A stretch of 64,000 bases of DNA from a candidate division FCPU426 bacterium (GTDB taxonomy: Bacteria; Oederibacteriota; Muellerivitia; Muellerivitales; Muellerivitaceae), in contig JASHNQ010000112.1 in assembly GCA_030041545.1 (NCBI GenBank), positions 18,960 through 82,959 of the forward strand. The letters are read 5' to 3'. Shown here one piece after another: positions 15,215 to 25,509 of the stretch. The notes below the pieces were generated by a model. That model ran no database searches, was not told the origin of the DNA, and worked only from the letters and a program-made list of their open reading frames with translations. The position numbers and the translations under genes were made by a program. Positions within the stretch are counted from its first letter, which is position 1; each line of letters starts with the position of its first letter.

Positions 15215-15290
15215 GGCTCTCGAATGGCTGACAGCTCACAGTTCGCAGGTAAGGAATAAAAGGCATTTCCGCGGAGCGGAAATAACTGAG
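15215..15290. repeat. mixed repeat between atpH and atpA
   Basis: It contains a CTGACAGCTCACAGTTCGCAG stretch of the CAGTTGACAGT family and the palindrome TTTCCGC-GGAG-CGGAAA (15269-15286), which recurs in closely similar form in the atpG-atpD gap (17794-17810). Confidence 0.6.
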
Positions 15291-15324
15291 ACTTCGAACT
15301 CGAAATTTTATTTGGAGGGTTGGC

Positions 15325-16830
15325 ATGGCGATTCAAGCGGATGAAGTGACCAAGGTCCTTAAATCCCGCATCGAGGATTTCAAGGCCGGCGCTGAGCTCA
15401 TGGAAGTGGGAGAAGTGCTGAAGGTGGGCGACGGCGTAGCCGTCATTTACGGCTTGAAAAACGCCATGGCGGGTGAGCTGTTAAAATTCCCCAACGAGGT
15501 TCACGGCATCGCTTTCAACCTGGAAACCGACGTGGTGGGAGCGGTCCTCATGGGCGAAACCCGCAACGTCCACGAGGGCGACGCGGTGCACTTGACCGGC
15601 CGCATCGCCGAGGTGCCCACGGGCAAGGAACTGTTGGGCCGCGTGGTCAGCCCCTTGGGGATCGCCTTGGACGGAAAGGGGCCCCTCAAGGCCTCTTCCA
15701 CCCGCCGCCTGGAGATCAAGGCCCCCGGCGTGGTGCAGCGCCAGCCGGTCAAGGAGCCCCTCCAAACCGGCATTAAGGCCATCGACTGCATGATCCCCAT
15801 CGGCCGGGGACAGCGCGAGCTCATCATCGGCGACCGGCAGACCGGTAAGACCGCGGTGGCCATCGACACGATCCTCAACCTCAAGGGCAAGAACGTCACC
15901 TGCGTTTACGTGGCCATCGGCCAGAAACAATCCACGGTGGCCCAGGTGGTACGCACCTTGGAGGAGCGCGACGCGCTCGGTTATTGCATCATCGTTTCCG
16001 CCACGGCTTCCGATCCGGCGCCGCTGCAATATATCGCGCCCTACGCCGGCTGCGCCATGGCCGAGGAATTCACCTACAACGGCGGCCACACCCTGGTGGT
16101 GTACGACGACCTCTCCAAGCAGGCTGTGGCTTACCGCGAATTGTCCCTATTGCTGCGCCGCCCGCCGGGCCGTGAGGCCTATCCCGGCGACGTCTTCTAC
16201 CTTCACTCGCGCCTTTTGGAGCGAGCCTGCAAGCTGAATGAGAAGTTGGGCGGCGGGTCCTTGACGGCCCTTCCCATCATCGAGACCCAAGCCGGGGACG
16301 TGACGGCCTACATCCCCACCAACGTCATTTCCATCACCGACGGCCAGATCTTCCTGGAATCCAACCTGTTTTATTCCGGCATCCGGCCGGCCATCAACGT
16401 GGGCATCTCAGTCTCCCGCGTGGGCGGAAACGCCCAAACCAAGGCCACCAAGAAGGTGGCCGGCAAGCTGAAGCTCGACATGGCCCAGTACAACGAACTG
16501 GCGGCTTTCGCCCAGTTCGGCGCGGAACTGGACAAGGCCTCCATGACCCAGTTAAACCGCGGCGCCCGGCTTGTGGAGCTATTGAAGCAGCCCCAATATT
16601 CGCCCATGGAAATGGAGGAGCAGGTGGTTTCCATCTTCGCGGGCAACAACGGCTACCTGGATCCTCTGCCCCTGGATAAAGTAAAGGCCTTCGAGTCCGG
16701 GCTCCTGTCCTTCTTGAGGTCCAAGCATCCGGAAATCCTCAGGGACATCAAGGCTAAGAACGACCTCCCGGACGACACCAAGACCAAGCTGACCGCGGCC
16801 ATCGAGGAATTCTCCAAGACGTTTTATTGA
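15325..16830 (+). CDS. atpA: ATP synthase F1 subunit alpha
   Basis: 501 residues, normal length. Walker A GDRQTGKT is at 169-176. The usual beta-barrel domain precedes it and a helical C-terminal domain follows. Alpha subunits carry the non-catalytic nucleotide sites and supply the arginine finger to beta. GGAGGG precedes the ATG. The gap to atpG is only 30 bases, one of the few junctions in this operon without a repeat. Confidence 0.97.
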   Translation: MAIQADEVTKVLKSRIEDFKAGAELMEVGEVLKVGDGVAVIYGLKNAMAGELLKFPNEVHGIAFNLETDVVGAVLMGETRNVHEGDAVHLTGRIAEVPTGKELLGRVVSPLGIALDGKGPLKASSTRRLEIKAPGVVQRQPVKEPLQTGIKAIDCMIPIGRGQRELIIGDRQTGKTAVAIDTILNLKGKNVTCVYVAIGQKQSTVAQVVRTLEERDALGYCIIVSATASDPAPLQYIAPYAGCAMAEEFTYNGGHTLVVYDDLSKQAVAYRELSLLLRRPPGREAYPGDVFYLHSRLLERACKLNEKLGGGSLTALPIIETQAGDVTAYIPTNVISITDGQIFLESNLFYSGIRPAINVGISVSRVGGNAQTKATKKVAGKLKLDMAQYNELAAFAQFGAELDKASMTQLNRGARLVELLKQPQYSPMEMEEQVVSIFAGNNGYLDPLPLDKVKAFESGLLSFLRSKHPEILRDIKAKNDLPDDTKTKLTAAIEEFSKTFY

Positions 16831-16860
16831 GATTTTCATGACGACTGAGGACTGGTTTTA

Positions 16861-17727
16861 ATGGCCCAAATTAAAGAAATCAAAACCCGCATCAAGAGCG
16901 TGAAGAACATCGGCCAGATCACCAAGGCCATGAAGATGGTGGCTTCGGCCCGCCTGAAGCGCGCCCAGGAGCGCATTTTGGGCGCCCGACCCTATGCCAT
17001 CAAGATGGCCGACGTGATGAAAAACCTCGCCTTCAAAACCGGAAAGGAAGTCCACCCGCTGTTAAGCGTGAGGGAGGGAGGTAAAACCGCGCTCATGGTC
17101 ATCACAGCCGACCGGGGGCTCTGCGGCAGCTTCAATGCCAACATCCTCCGGCAGGCTTACGCCTACATGAAGGAAAGTCCGGATACGGTGCTTTTGACCG
17201 TGGGCAAGAAGGGGAGGGACTTTTTCAAGCGCCGCAACTACTCCATCCGACGCGAATGGCTGGGCGTGTTCCCCCGCGTAGCCATGGAAACGGTCCTGGA
17301 GATGCGGGATGAAATCGAAACCTTGTTCATCACCGAAAAGTTCAAGGCTGTCAAGATCCTCTACACCGAATTCAAAAGCGTCATCCAGCAAAAGACGGCC
17401 ATGGACACCCTTTTGCCCATCAAGGTGGAGGAACTGCCGGGTGAGGGGCCAAAGAAGGACTGCGTGGCGGGGGATTACGAGTTTGAGCCCAGCCTGGAGG
17501 CCATCCTGGAAAAACTGATCTCCCAATACCTGGCCACCCAGATCCACCGCTATCTCCTGGAAAGCTTTTCCTCCGAAATGGGGGCCAAGCGCAACGCCAT
17601 GGAGGCGGCCAGCAAGAACGCCAGCGAGATGATGTCCAAATTGACACTGGAGTTCAACCGCGCCCGCCAGGCCATGATCACCAAGGAAATCGCCGAAATC
17701 GTGGGAGGGGCCGCCGCGTTGCAATAA
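16861..17727 (+). CDS. atpG: ATP synthase F1 subunit gamma
   Basis: 288 residues. The N-terminal coiled-coil helix (KTRIKSVKNIGQITKAMKMVA) and the C-terminal one (FNRARQAMITKEIAEIVGGA) form the rotating central shaft; ADRGLCGSFNANI is also diagnostic. The stop lies within a perfect 16-bp hairpin (17715-17754), so the last codons of atpG form its left arm. Confidence 0.96.
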   Translation: MAQIKEIKTRIKSVKNIGQITKAMKMVASARLKRAQERILGARPYAIKMADVMKNLAFKTGKEVHPLLSVREGGKTALMVITADRGLCGSFNANILRQAYAYMKESPDTVLLTVGKKGRDFFKRRNYSIRREWLGVFPRVAMETVLEMRDEIETLFITEKFKAVKILYTEFKSVIQQKTAMDTLLPIKVEELPGEGPKKDCVAGDYEFEPSLEAILEKLISQYLATQIHRYLLESFSSEMGAKRNAMEAASKNASEMMSKLTLEFNRARQAMITKEIAEIVGGAAALQ

Positions 17728-17754
17728 GGGAGCATTGCCCCTTATTGCAACGCG
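17715..17754. promoter_or_regulatory. 16-bp hairpin over the atpG stop codon
   Basis: CGCGTTGCAATAAGGG pairs perfectly with 17739-17754 around an 8-base loop. The atpG stop (17725-17727) is inside the left arm. No T-run follows, so it is unlikely to be a strong intrinsic terminator; an RNA-stability, processing or translational role is more likely. Confidence 0.75.
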
Positions 17755-17756
17755 AG

Positions 17757-19291
<1,535 letters not shown>

Positions 19292-19299
19292 ATGAGCAG

Positions 19300-19331
19300 A
19301 TGACAGTTCACAATTGACAGTCGACAGCAAG
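19300..19331. repeat. CAGTTGACAGT-family repeat between atpD and atpC
   Basis: GATGACAGTTCACAATTGACAGTCGACAGC. Related stretches occur at 15221, 38466, 39893, 43258 and 51430. It occupies most of the 54-base gap. Confidence 0.55.
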
Positions 19332-19345
19332 GAAAACAAAAAGCA

Positions 19346-19780
19346 ATGTCGAAAATACTCAAAATCGATGTGGTGGCGTCCAACTTTCCGGTTATTTCCC
19401 AGGAGGCCCATTTGGTCGTGCTTCCAGGAGAAGTGGGGGAATTCGGGGTTATGGCCGGACACATGTCCCTTTTGTCCAGCTTGAAACCCGGGACCCTGCG
19501 CATCATCAACGGCCAAGAGCGGGCGATTTATTACCTTGCGGGCGGCTTCGCCGAAGTGAACGCCCATTCCGTCACTGTCCTTGCCGAAGAATACGTGAAA
19601 GCCGGGGAAATCGACGTGGAAGACGCCAGGAAAATCAAAAAACAATCCGAAGACCTCCTAGCGAAAAAAAAAGAGGGGACGGACCTCAAGGCCGCCCAAC
19701 TGGCCCTCCACCGCGCGGAAGCCCGCTTGAAGGTGGCTGAAGAGTTCAAAGAGTTTAAGAAGGCAATAAATAGCTCCTGA
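19346..19780 (+). CDS. atpC: ATP synthase F1 subunit epsilon
   Basis: 144 residues. The N-terminal beta sandwich is recognised by VVLPGEVGEFGVMAGHMSLLSSLKPG (two blocks) and YYLAGGFAEVNAHSVTVLAEE; the C-terminal helical hairpin (from about residue 93) is the part that can inhibit rotation when extended. Last gene of the operon. Confidence 0.93.
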   Translation: MSKILKIDVVASNFPVISQEAHLVVLPGEVGEFGVMAGHMSLLSSLKPGTLRIINGQERAIYYLAGGFAEVNAHSVTVLAEEYVKAGEIDVEDARKIKKQSEDLLAKKKEGTDLKAAQLALHRAEARLKVAEEFKEFKKAINSS

Positions 19781-19853
19781 AAAATACACAAGGGATGGTC
19801 GTTTAGGAAAAACCCTCCCCTTGTCATTGTGATAGGGCGTTTCTTAAGGTTGT

Positions 19854-19890
19854 AAAGTTATAACTTTGTGCTTTTTGAAGGTGCTAGAAT
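19854..19890 (+). promoter_or_regulatory. candidate promoter and palindromic operator of the A+T-rich cassette
   Basis: TG-C-TAGAAT (19882-19890) is an extended -10. The 14-base perfect palindrome AAAGTTATAACTTT (19854-19867) covers the expected -35 position and could be a repressor site. The first cassette gene starts about 80 bases downstream. Confidence 0.45.
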
Positions 19891-19969
19891 GGCTTTGTAC
19901 AACGGGGATAATATCGCCTCATTAAAGCTTTTTTTGATCAGTTGCCGTTAGAGAAAAACGGAGAAAACA

Positions 19970-20242
19970 ATGCCAGATCAATTCAAGGTAGTGAAGATTC
20001 AAATTCCCCCATCTATGGAAGAAGTTAATGCTTATGAAATACCCGTTAAAGAATCCATCGAAAGATGGAGTGAAATCGAATTGGAAGATGGGACGAAATT
20101 ACGTATTAAATTGACTGTTGCTGGAGCACATAGGCTTGTGGGGAAGTATGACCCTCAAGGAAATCCTATATACAATCTTCAAGCGATGCCTCAAATGGTT
20201 CCTGTATATACTCCCGACGACCTTAAGAAAAGGATTTTGTAA
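19970..20242 (+). CDS. hypothetical protein, first gene of an A+T-rich cassette
   Basis: 90 residues, no signal or membrane segment. The central WSEIELEDGTKLRIKLTV and YDPQGNPIYNL blocks read as a small beta-rich fold; short proteins with this W-S-E-x-x-LEDGT pattern are known, with no assigned function. GGAG lies 8 bases before the ATG. The stop overlaps the next ATG by one base (TAATG), so it is co-translated with the second gene. Base composition is unlike the atp operon before it. Confidence 0.7.
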   Translation: MPDQFKVVKIQIPPSMEEVNAYEIPVKESIERWSEIELEDGTKLRIKLTVAGAHRLVGKYDPQGNPIYNLQAMPQMVPVYTPDDLKKRIL

Positions 20243-20745
20243 TGAGCTCATCGCTTTTAGAAAGAAACACCTTGGTTTTGGAACAATTTACGGGGAAAAA
20301 ACTTATTCCGCAAGAAAACTTTGAGGAATATGAAGTTCCGCGACCCGCCTTAGTTCGATGGGATCCGCAAAATTCATCGACGAAAATTAATTATTCAACA
20401 ACATACTGGTCTTGTGTTCCAGTCAACTTAACTAATTTAGTTAATGTTTCCTTTGCTTTGGAACAATTTAAATTTGAATACCTTACTGCAAAATGGCAAG
20501 CAGAAAGAGCCGGGATGTCGGCCCCGGAAGATATTTTTAATTGCGATTCTTATAAAAATATTTTGTTGATGGGCTCAATTATTAAAGAATTTATCCGGGA
20601 AAGATTGGAAGACGAAACTCTTAAATCCGACTTCTGGTTTGATGCCTTGGAAAGGTTGCACTCTGGTTTCAGCCCAGTTGATGAAGAAGATGCTGGAGAT
20701 TTAAAAGCGATAAATAAAGCTTGGCTAAATTTCCTTAAAAGATAA
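20242..20745 (+). CDS. hypothetical protein, second gene of the cassette
   Basis: 167 residues, cytoplasmic by appearance. The N-terminal half is rich in Asn, Ser and Tyr (NYSTTYWSC), the C-terminal half is helical and acidic (IKEFIRERLEDETLKSDFWFDALERL). I do not recognise a family. It is linked by start/stop overlap to the gene before and 5 bases from the gene after, so the three form one unit. Confidence 0.7.
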   Translation: MSSSLLERNTLVLEQFTGKKLIPQENFEEYEVPRPALVRWDPQNSSTKINYSTTYWSCVPVNLTNLVNVSFALEQFKFEYLTAKWQAERAGMSAPEDIFNCDSYKNILLMGSIIKEFIRERLEDETLKSDFWFDALERLHSGFSPVDEEDAGDLKAINKAWLNFLKR

Positions 20746-20750
20746 ACCAA

Positions 20751-21230
20751 ATGAGTTGTTATTGGAAAAAAGAGTGGTTTGATAATTTAGACCCAGAAAA
20801 CCCGATAAATTTCGATCCCAATTTTAGCGACCCTGATCCTAACTACAATTGTATTGGTTGGGCTATAGACCCGGAAATCCCCAAAAATTGGTGGCCGGCC
20901 GGACCGCCTAATTACAGATGGCCAAAGTCTTTACTATTTGATAAAAGGCCAACCTTGGAAAATTTTTTAAAGGCTTTTTCAACACAGGGTTATTTGCCTT
21001 GCGCCGATGGAAGCTTAGAAGAAGGTTATGAGAAAGTTGTTTTATATGCTATGACCGATCATTTTGGGAACCCTTCAATAAAACATGCCGCACGTCAATT
21101 ACCGGATGGAAAATGGACTAGTAAATTTGGTGAATGTGAAGATGTAACGCATTTTACTGTTGAAGATATAAATGGGTCGTTATATGGACAAGTTGCTCAG
21201 TTTCTAAAGCGCAAACGTAAATTCGCGTAG
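20751..21230 (+). CDS. DUF7689-like protein with possible Cys-His site, third gene of the cassette
   Basis: 159 residues. Visible conserved-looking elements are NCIGWAI (Cys followed by Gly-Trp), WWPAGPPNYRWP, FSTQGYLPC, EKVVLYA, KHAARQLPDGKWTSKFG and DVTHFTVEDI. I associate this pattern with DUF7689-type proteins. The order Cys ... His ... polar residue is what NlpC/P60- or papain-like enzymes use, with C38 of NCIGWA and the His of KHAARQL as candidates. That activity is inference only. Role of the cassette is unknown; similar small A+T-rich units are often accessory (defence, toxin or immunity). Confidence 0.65.
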   Translation: MSCYWKKEWFDNLDPENPINFDPNFSDPDPNYNCIGWAIDPEIPKNWWPAGPPNYRWPKSLLFDKRPTLENFLKAFSTQGYLPCADGSLEEGYEKVVLYAMTDHFGNPSIKHAARQLPDGKWTSKFGECEDVTHFTVEDINGSLYGQVAQFLKRKRKFA

Positions 21231-21288
21231 TTTTCTTAAAAAACACGTTTACCAAATTATCAAATAACTTCGGCGGACCTAAAAGTTT

Positions 21289-21657
21289 TTGTTACTTGAG
21301 TTAACGGATTATTGTAGGAATCCTTTGGAATTCAAAGCTCTCAGACCTTCCTTTTATCCCGTTCTCGATGAACCTGCCCCAGCCGACAACAGCATGGAGA
21401 TTGTGGAAGTCCAAGGGCAAAGAATCGTCCTTATTAAACGCTTTGGAAAAATTTACGCCCTCGACAACACCTGCCCTCACCTGGGCGGTTCTTTGGGACG
21501 CGGTGCCCTGAAGGACAACACTGTCATCTGTCCCCTCCATCATTGGACGTTCGACCTTTCGACGGGCCGGGCCGTTGAAGGCGTTCCCGATGAACGGGTT
21601 GCGGTTTACGAGGTGAAGGCCGAAAATGGCAAAATTATGGGGGAATTATCCTTCTGA
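21289..21657 (+). CDS. Rieske [2Fe-2S] protein
   Basis: 122 residues from a TTG; an ATG at 21394 would give 87 residues but would trim the first strand. The two cluster motifs are complete: C62-P-H64 in CPHLGG and C81-P-L-H84-H in CPLHHW. Single-domain Rieske proteins of this size act as ferredoxins for oxygenases or as NirD-like subunits. No oxygenase, reductase or nitrite reductase gene is nearby, so its partner is unknown. Confidence 0.85.
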   Translation: MLLELTDYCRNPLEFKALRPSFYPVLDEPAPADNSMEIVEVQGQRIVLIKRFGKIYALDNTCPHLGGSLGRGALKDNTVICPLHHWTFDLSTGRAVEGVPDERVAVYEVKAENGKIMGELSF

Positions 21658-21666
21658 AACGTAATC

Positions 21667-21694
21667 TTGATTTGGCCATCCATAAAGATAAAAT
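21667..21694 (+). promoter_or_regulatory. promoter of acpS
   Basis: TTGATT (21667-21672), 16 bases, TAAAAT (21689-21694). It lies just after the Rieske stop, and the acpS ATG is about 30 bases beyond the expected start. Confidence 0.55.
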
Positions 21695-21728
21695 AGTTTT
21701 GGTGTTCTTGTAACAAAGGGTATGCAAC

Positions 21729-22148
21729 ATGATCGTGGGATTGGGTGTGGATTTGATCGAGATCGAACGGGTGAAGCAGGCCCATGAGAAATACGGCCGG
21801 CGCTTCATCGAACGCCTTTTCACGCCCGCGGAAGCCCACTATTGTCTCAAGAAAAAAGACCCTTACCCCTCCTTGGCCGGCCGTTTCGCGGCCAAGGAAG
21901 CCGTCATCAAGGCTTTCAGTTACGGATTCGGGGGCCGTTGGAAGTGGACCCAAATTGAAGTCATCCGTGAGTGGAGTGGCAAACCCGGTTTGAAATTGAC
22001 CGGCATCATGGAAAAGCTCAGGAAACAAAGAAAAATTGGGAACATACTGTTAACTATTGCCCACAGCAAGCGGGATGCCACCGCCACGGTGATCTTCGAA
22101 AGCACAAAAAAGTCTTTTTCAACTCGAAGATCGCGAAAAAGACAATAA
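21729..22148 (+). CDS. acpS: holo-[acyl-carrier-protein] synthase
   Basis: 139 residues. Both Mg2+-binding acidic residues are present: D8 in GLGVDLIEI and E57 in GRFAAKEAVIKAF. The enzyme moves 4'-phosphopantetheine from CoA to acyl carrier protein. The last ~15 residues (Lys/Ser/Arg-rich) extend past the usual end and may be non-conserved. coaE, which makes the CoA substrate, is 21 kb away in the window. Confidence 0.92.
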   Translation: MIVGLGVDLIEIERVKQAHEKYGRRFIERLFTPAEAHYCLKKKDPYPSLAGRFAAKEAVIKAFSYGFGGRWKWTQIEVIREWSGKPGLKLTGIMEKLRKQRKIGNILLTIAHSKRDATATVIFESTKKSFSTRRSRKRQ

Positions 22149-22226
22149 AAACCGAAAAAAGAAAACGTATGAAATGAAAAATTTCTTATCTTTCTTTCGC
22201 GGCCTTCGCGGTGTAGAGGTTCTAAG

Positions 22227-23729
22227 ATGATCGAGTCACGCCTTTATAAACCACGCCAATTAAGCCCGCCCCAATGGTTTTGGTTCCTGGCTTTCATGGG
22301 CCTTTTGACGCGCCTGCCTTTCTTGAGAATTTTTTCCGCCGAAACCACCGACGGCGTGCTTTGCCTCACCTATTTTTCCCCCGATTTGGCCCCAACTCCC
22401 CGCTTTATCATCCTTCCCGGCTATCCCGCCCTGCTTTGGGTGGGACAACACCTGGGGATGCCCGATTGGTTGTGGGGGAGGCTGGTTTCGAGCCTGGCAG
22501 GCCTTCTTTTCCTGATCCCCTTGTGGAAACTCGCCCGCCGATGGGTGCCTTCGGAAATGGCGGGGATCATCTGCCTCATGGCGCTTTTTTCCCCCCTTTT
22601 GTGGGAGTGGTCCCTCCAGGTCATGCCCGATACCCTTTTCCTGGCGGCCTTTTGGTGGTGTTTGGAAAGGCTGGTGACGGTTTATGTCGAGAAGAAGCCG
22701 ACCGCCTGGTGGCAGGCCTGCCTAGCCGGGGCGGTCGCCGCCGTTACACGGCCCGAAGGGTTCATCCTGTTGCCCTGGCTTTTGGTTTCAGGGGTGTCCC
22801 TCAATCGGGAGGGAGTTTGGAAAAAATTGGGAGGGCTGGCGCTCCTTTGGGCGGGGCCCCTCTATTTCATCAGTCAAAAGCTCATGACGCTCCTTTACGC
22901 CTACCAGGAAGGAATGGGTTTTACCCAAGGGGCGGGGCGCATACGGTTTCCCTTCGTTAATTTCATCGACCACTTTTATACTTATCTTTCCCAACCCCTT
23001 TATGTTTTCACCCCACTGGTTTTTTGGTTCGCGGTGTTGGGACTGGCCAAGATGGCCCGGCGAAGCGGACCGGAGGGGGAAGCTTTCCGGAAAATCCTAC
23101 TCCAGGTTTACGTGATCGTCTTTATTTCGCGGTTGATTCCGGCAACCTACCAGGACCGGCACATGATGCCCTTCCTGCCTTTTTTGCTGCTGGCCGCAGG
23201 CTACCAATTGGAATCCTTCTTTGAGAGCCTGGAACAGCATCAGGGAACTGTGCGCTTGATGTTCTGGAAAAACGGGGTTTTGACCCTTTGCCTGGCCTGG
23301 CTTGCGCTTTTTTCCTCCGCGGCGCTCATCAGCGAGAACGACTCCTTCGGCGATATCAAACGTTCTTCCGAATTCCTCAAGACCCTTCCCCCCGACGCCA
23401 GGATTTATTCGGACGAAGTCCCCAAGACCCAATATTGGTCCGGCCGCAAGGTCGAGCTCATGCCTTACCTTTACGAGAACACCCAGTTCAACCCCAAGCC
23501 CGGCGATATCGTCGTGCTCCACAGTTTTTACGTGCCCCGGCTCAGTTTCGTGGACCGCCACTTGATCGACGTCCACGACGCCAAAGTTCTCCATGAGGAA
23601 ATGAGCATGGTCGTTCCGCTTTTAACCGACCTTATGGAAGACCCAGAATTGCAAAACCGGACCATGGCCACGGCCTTCCGCTTCAAACCCCAGTTTTTCA
23701 GAAGCCGGGTCTATCTGATAAGAAAATAA
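22227..23729 (+). CDS. membrane glycosyltransferase, PMT/ArnT-like
   Basis: 500 residues with about ten membrane helices then a ~110-residue periplasmic tail. The acidic first loop (SAETTDG) after helix 1, LPGYPALLW, and AAVTRPEGFILL fit the GT-C group (PMT_2/dolichyl-phosphate-mannose transferase-like) that uses lipid-linked sugars outside the inner membrane. Acceptor unknown. The dolichol-phosphate-sugar synthase-like gene at 27387 and the flippase-like gene at 29847 could supply its donor. Confidence 0.8.
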   Translation: MIESRLYKPRQLSPPQWFWFLAFMGLLTRLPFLRIFSAETTDGVLCLTYFSPDLAPTPRFIILPGYPALLWVGQHLGMPDWLWGRLVSSLAGLLFLIPLWKLARRWVPSEMAGIICLMALFSPLLWEWSLQVMPDTLFLAAFWWCLERLVTVYVEKKPTAWWQACLAGAVAAVTRPEGFILLPWLLVSGVSLNREGVWKKLGGLALLWAGPLYFISQKLMTLLYAYQEGMGFTQGAGRIRFPFVNFIDHFYTYLSQPLYVFTPLVFWFAVLGLAKMARRSGPEGEAFRKILLQVYVIVFISRLIPATYQDRHMMPFLPFLLLAAGYQLESFFESLEQHQGTVRLMFWKNGVLTLCLAWLALFSSAALISENDSFGDIKRSSEFLKTLPPDARIYSDEVPKTQYWSGRKVELMPYLYENTQFNPKPGDIVVLHSFYVPRLSFVDRHLIDVHDAKVLHEEMSMVVPLLTDLMEDPELQNRTMATAFRFKPQFFRSRVYLIRK

Positions 23730-23754
23730 ATTATGAATTGTTAATTTTGAATTG

Positions 23755-23795
23755 TGGTTAATTCCCATCCGGAAAAACCGGATGGGAATTAACCA
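23755..23795. repeat. perfect 18-bp-stem palindrome
   Basis: TGGTTAATTCCCATCCGG, a loop of five A, and its exact complement. It lies between the glycosyltransferase stop and nnrE. No T-run follows. I saw no second copy in the window. Confidence 0.85.
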
Positions 23796-23829
23796 AAGCT
23801 CGGAACTTTTTAGGAATTTGGAGGCAACG

Positions 23830-25509
23830 ATGAAGCTCGCAACCTCGCAAGACATGCGAAAAATCGACGAACTGGCCGTCAAGGAACATGGGCTCACCGT
23901 CGCCCAGCTCATGGAAGCCGCCGGGGCCGCCGTGGTCAAGGCCATGGAGGAATCCTGGGATGATTTGCCGGAAAAGACCGTGGGCATCCTTTGCGGCAAG
24001 GGCAACAACAGCGGGGATGGGCTGGCGGCAGCGCGCCTGCTTAAGCAAAAGAAAACCAGCGTGGTGGTGATCCTGACCGGCGAAGAGGAAGACCTTGCGC
24101 CGGAAGCGCGGTCCCAATACCACAAAGCCAAGACCGCGAAGGTCCCCATCATCCCCCTCTTGAGCGCAGAAGGCATGGCCACCGCCAAGACGGCCCTCGG
24201 GGAATGCGACCTCCTGGTGGACGCCCTTTTCGGAACAGGACTTTCAAGGCCCACCGAGGGAATCAGCCGGGAGCTGATCCAAGCGGCCAAGGGATTAGGA
24301 AAGCCCGTGGTGGCCGTGGACATCCCCTCGGGCCTTTCGGCGGATTCGGGTTCACCCCTGGGGGAGGCACTTCCGGCCCAATTAACGGTGACTTTCGGGC
24401 TTGCCAAGGTTGGCTTTTACACACCTATCGGTTCCACTTTCACCGGCCGGGTGGTGGTGGATGATATCGGGTTCCCCCCCGCCTTGTTGGAATCCCCCTT
24501 TTTAAGGCACGAGATGACCGAATTGGAAACGGTCCAAAGGGCCCTCCCCAAGTACGACGAAAACACCCACAAGGGGACCCGGGGACGGCTCGTCATCGTG
24601 GCGGGCGCCACGGGGTTGACCGGGGCGGCAGCCTTGAGCGCCTATGGCGCCCAGCGCATCGGCGCAGGGCTGGTGACCGTGGCTTGCCCCGAGAGCCTCA
24701 TCCCCATCCTCGGCGCCAAGCTGACCGAGCCCATGACCGCGCCCGTGCCCGAGGTGGAAGGCGGATTCCTTTCCCTCAAGGCTACGGGCCGCATCCTTTA
24801 CCTGACCGCCAACGTGAACGCGGTGGTCATCGGCCCCGGCATCGGACGCCACCGGGAAACGGCCCAATTACTGCGGGAAGTTCTCACGAAGCTCACCGTG
24901 CCCATGGTGGTGGACGCCGACGCCCTCAACCTGTTGGGGGGACAGATGGACATCTTCAAGGCCGTTCGGGCGCCAGCGGTTTTAACCCCGCATCCGGGCG
25001 AGGCGGCCTGGCTTTTAAAGACCACCATCGCGGAAGTGGAGCAAAACCGGGTGAAAGTTGCGAAGCAAATAGCCGAAGGCTATAATGTGACCGTTGTCCT
25101 TAAGGGACGCTTCAGCGTGATTGCCGGCCCTGACGGCAGAGTCCGCGTCAACCCCACGGGGAACCGCGGACTGGCTACGGGCGGCACCGGGGACGTCCTT
25201 TCCGGGATCGTAGGCGGGCTTTTGGCCCAGCGCCTTTCGCCATTTGACGCGGCCATCGCCGGCGTTTACCTACACGGTTTGGCGGGCGAAAAAGCCAGCC
25301 GACGGCTCGGTCCCGACGGGTTGTTGGCGGGGGATCTGCTGCCCCTGCTTCCGCGCTTGCTAAGGCAGATACGAGAAAACGACCGGGAGCCCCTATGGCG
25401 GCCGTCGCACCCGAACTCCAAAACCAGTGGGAAGCCTTCCTCAAGCTCGTCCAAGTCCGTGAACCGCGACTCTTCGAACACCTCCAAACCGCGCGGATCA
25501 AGGAAGTAA
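23830..25509 (+). CDS. nnrED: bifunctional NAD(P)H-hydrate epimerase / ADP-dependent dehydratase
   Basis: 559 residues from the ATG at 23830 (TTGGAGGC site). The N-terminal YjeF_N epimerase domain has CGKGNNSGDGLAAARLL and VDALFGTGL; the C-terminal ribokinase-like dehydratase has the phosphate-binding ATGGTGDVLSGIVGG. Together they repair hydrated NADH and NADPH. The final ~40 residues (Ser/Lys/Asn-rich, ending KPRGSRK) are outside the fold and overlap the next gene by 115 bases in another frame, so the original stop may have been lost. Confidence 0.95.
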   Translation: MKLATSQDMRKIDELAVKEHGLTVAQLMEAAGAAVVKAMEESWDDLPEKTVGILCGKGNNSGDGLAAARLLKQKKTSVVVILTGEEEDLAPEARSQYHKAKTAKVPIIPLLSAEGMATAKTALGECDLLVDALFGTGLSRPTEGISRELIQAAKGLGKPVVAVDIPSGLSADSGSPLGEALPAQLTVTFGLAKVGFYTPIGSTFTGRVVVDDIGFPPALLESPFLRHEMTELETVQRALPKYDENTHKGTRGRLVIVAGATGLTGAAALSAYGAQRIGAGLVTVACPESLIPILGAKLTEPMTAPVPEVEGGFLSLKATGRILYLTANVNAVVIGPGIGRHRETAQLLREVLTKLTVPMVVDADALNLLGGQMDIFKAVRAPAVLTPHPGEAAWLLKTTIAEVEQNRVKVAKQIAEGYNVTVVLKGRFSVIAGPDGRVRVNPTGNRGLATGGTGDVLSGIVGGLLAQRLSPFDAAIAGVYLHGLAGEKASRRLGPDGLLAGDLLPLLPRLLRQIRENDREPLWRPSHPNSKTSGKPSSSSSKSVNRDSSNTSKPRGSRK

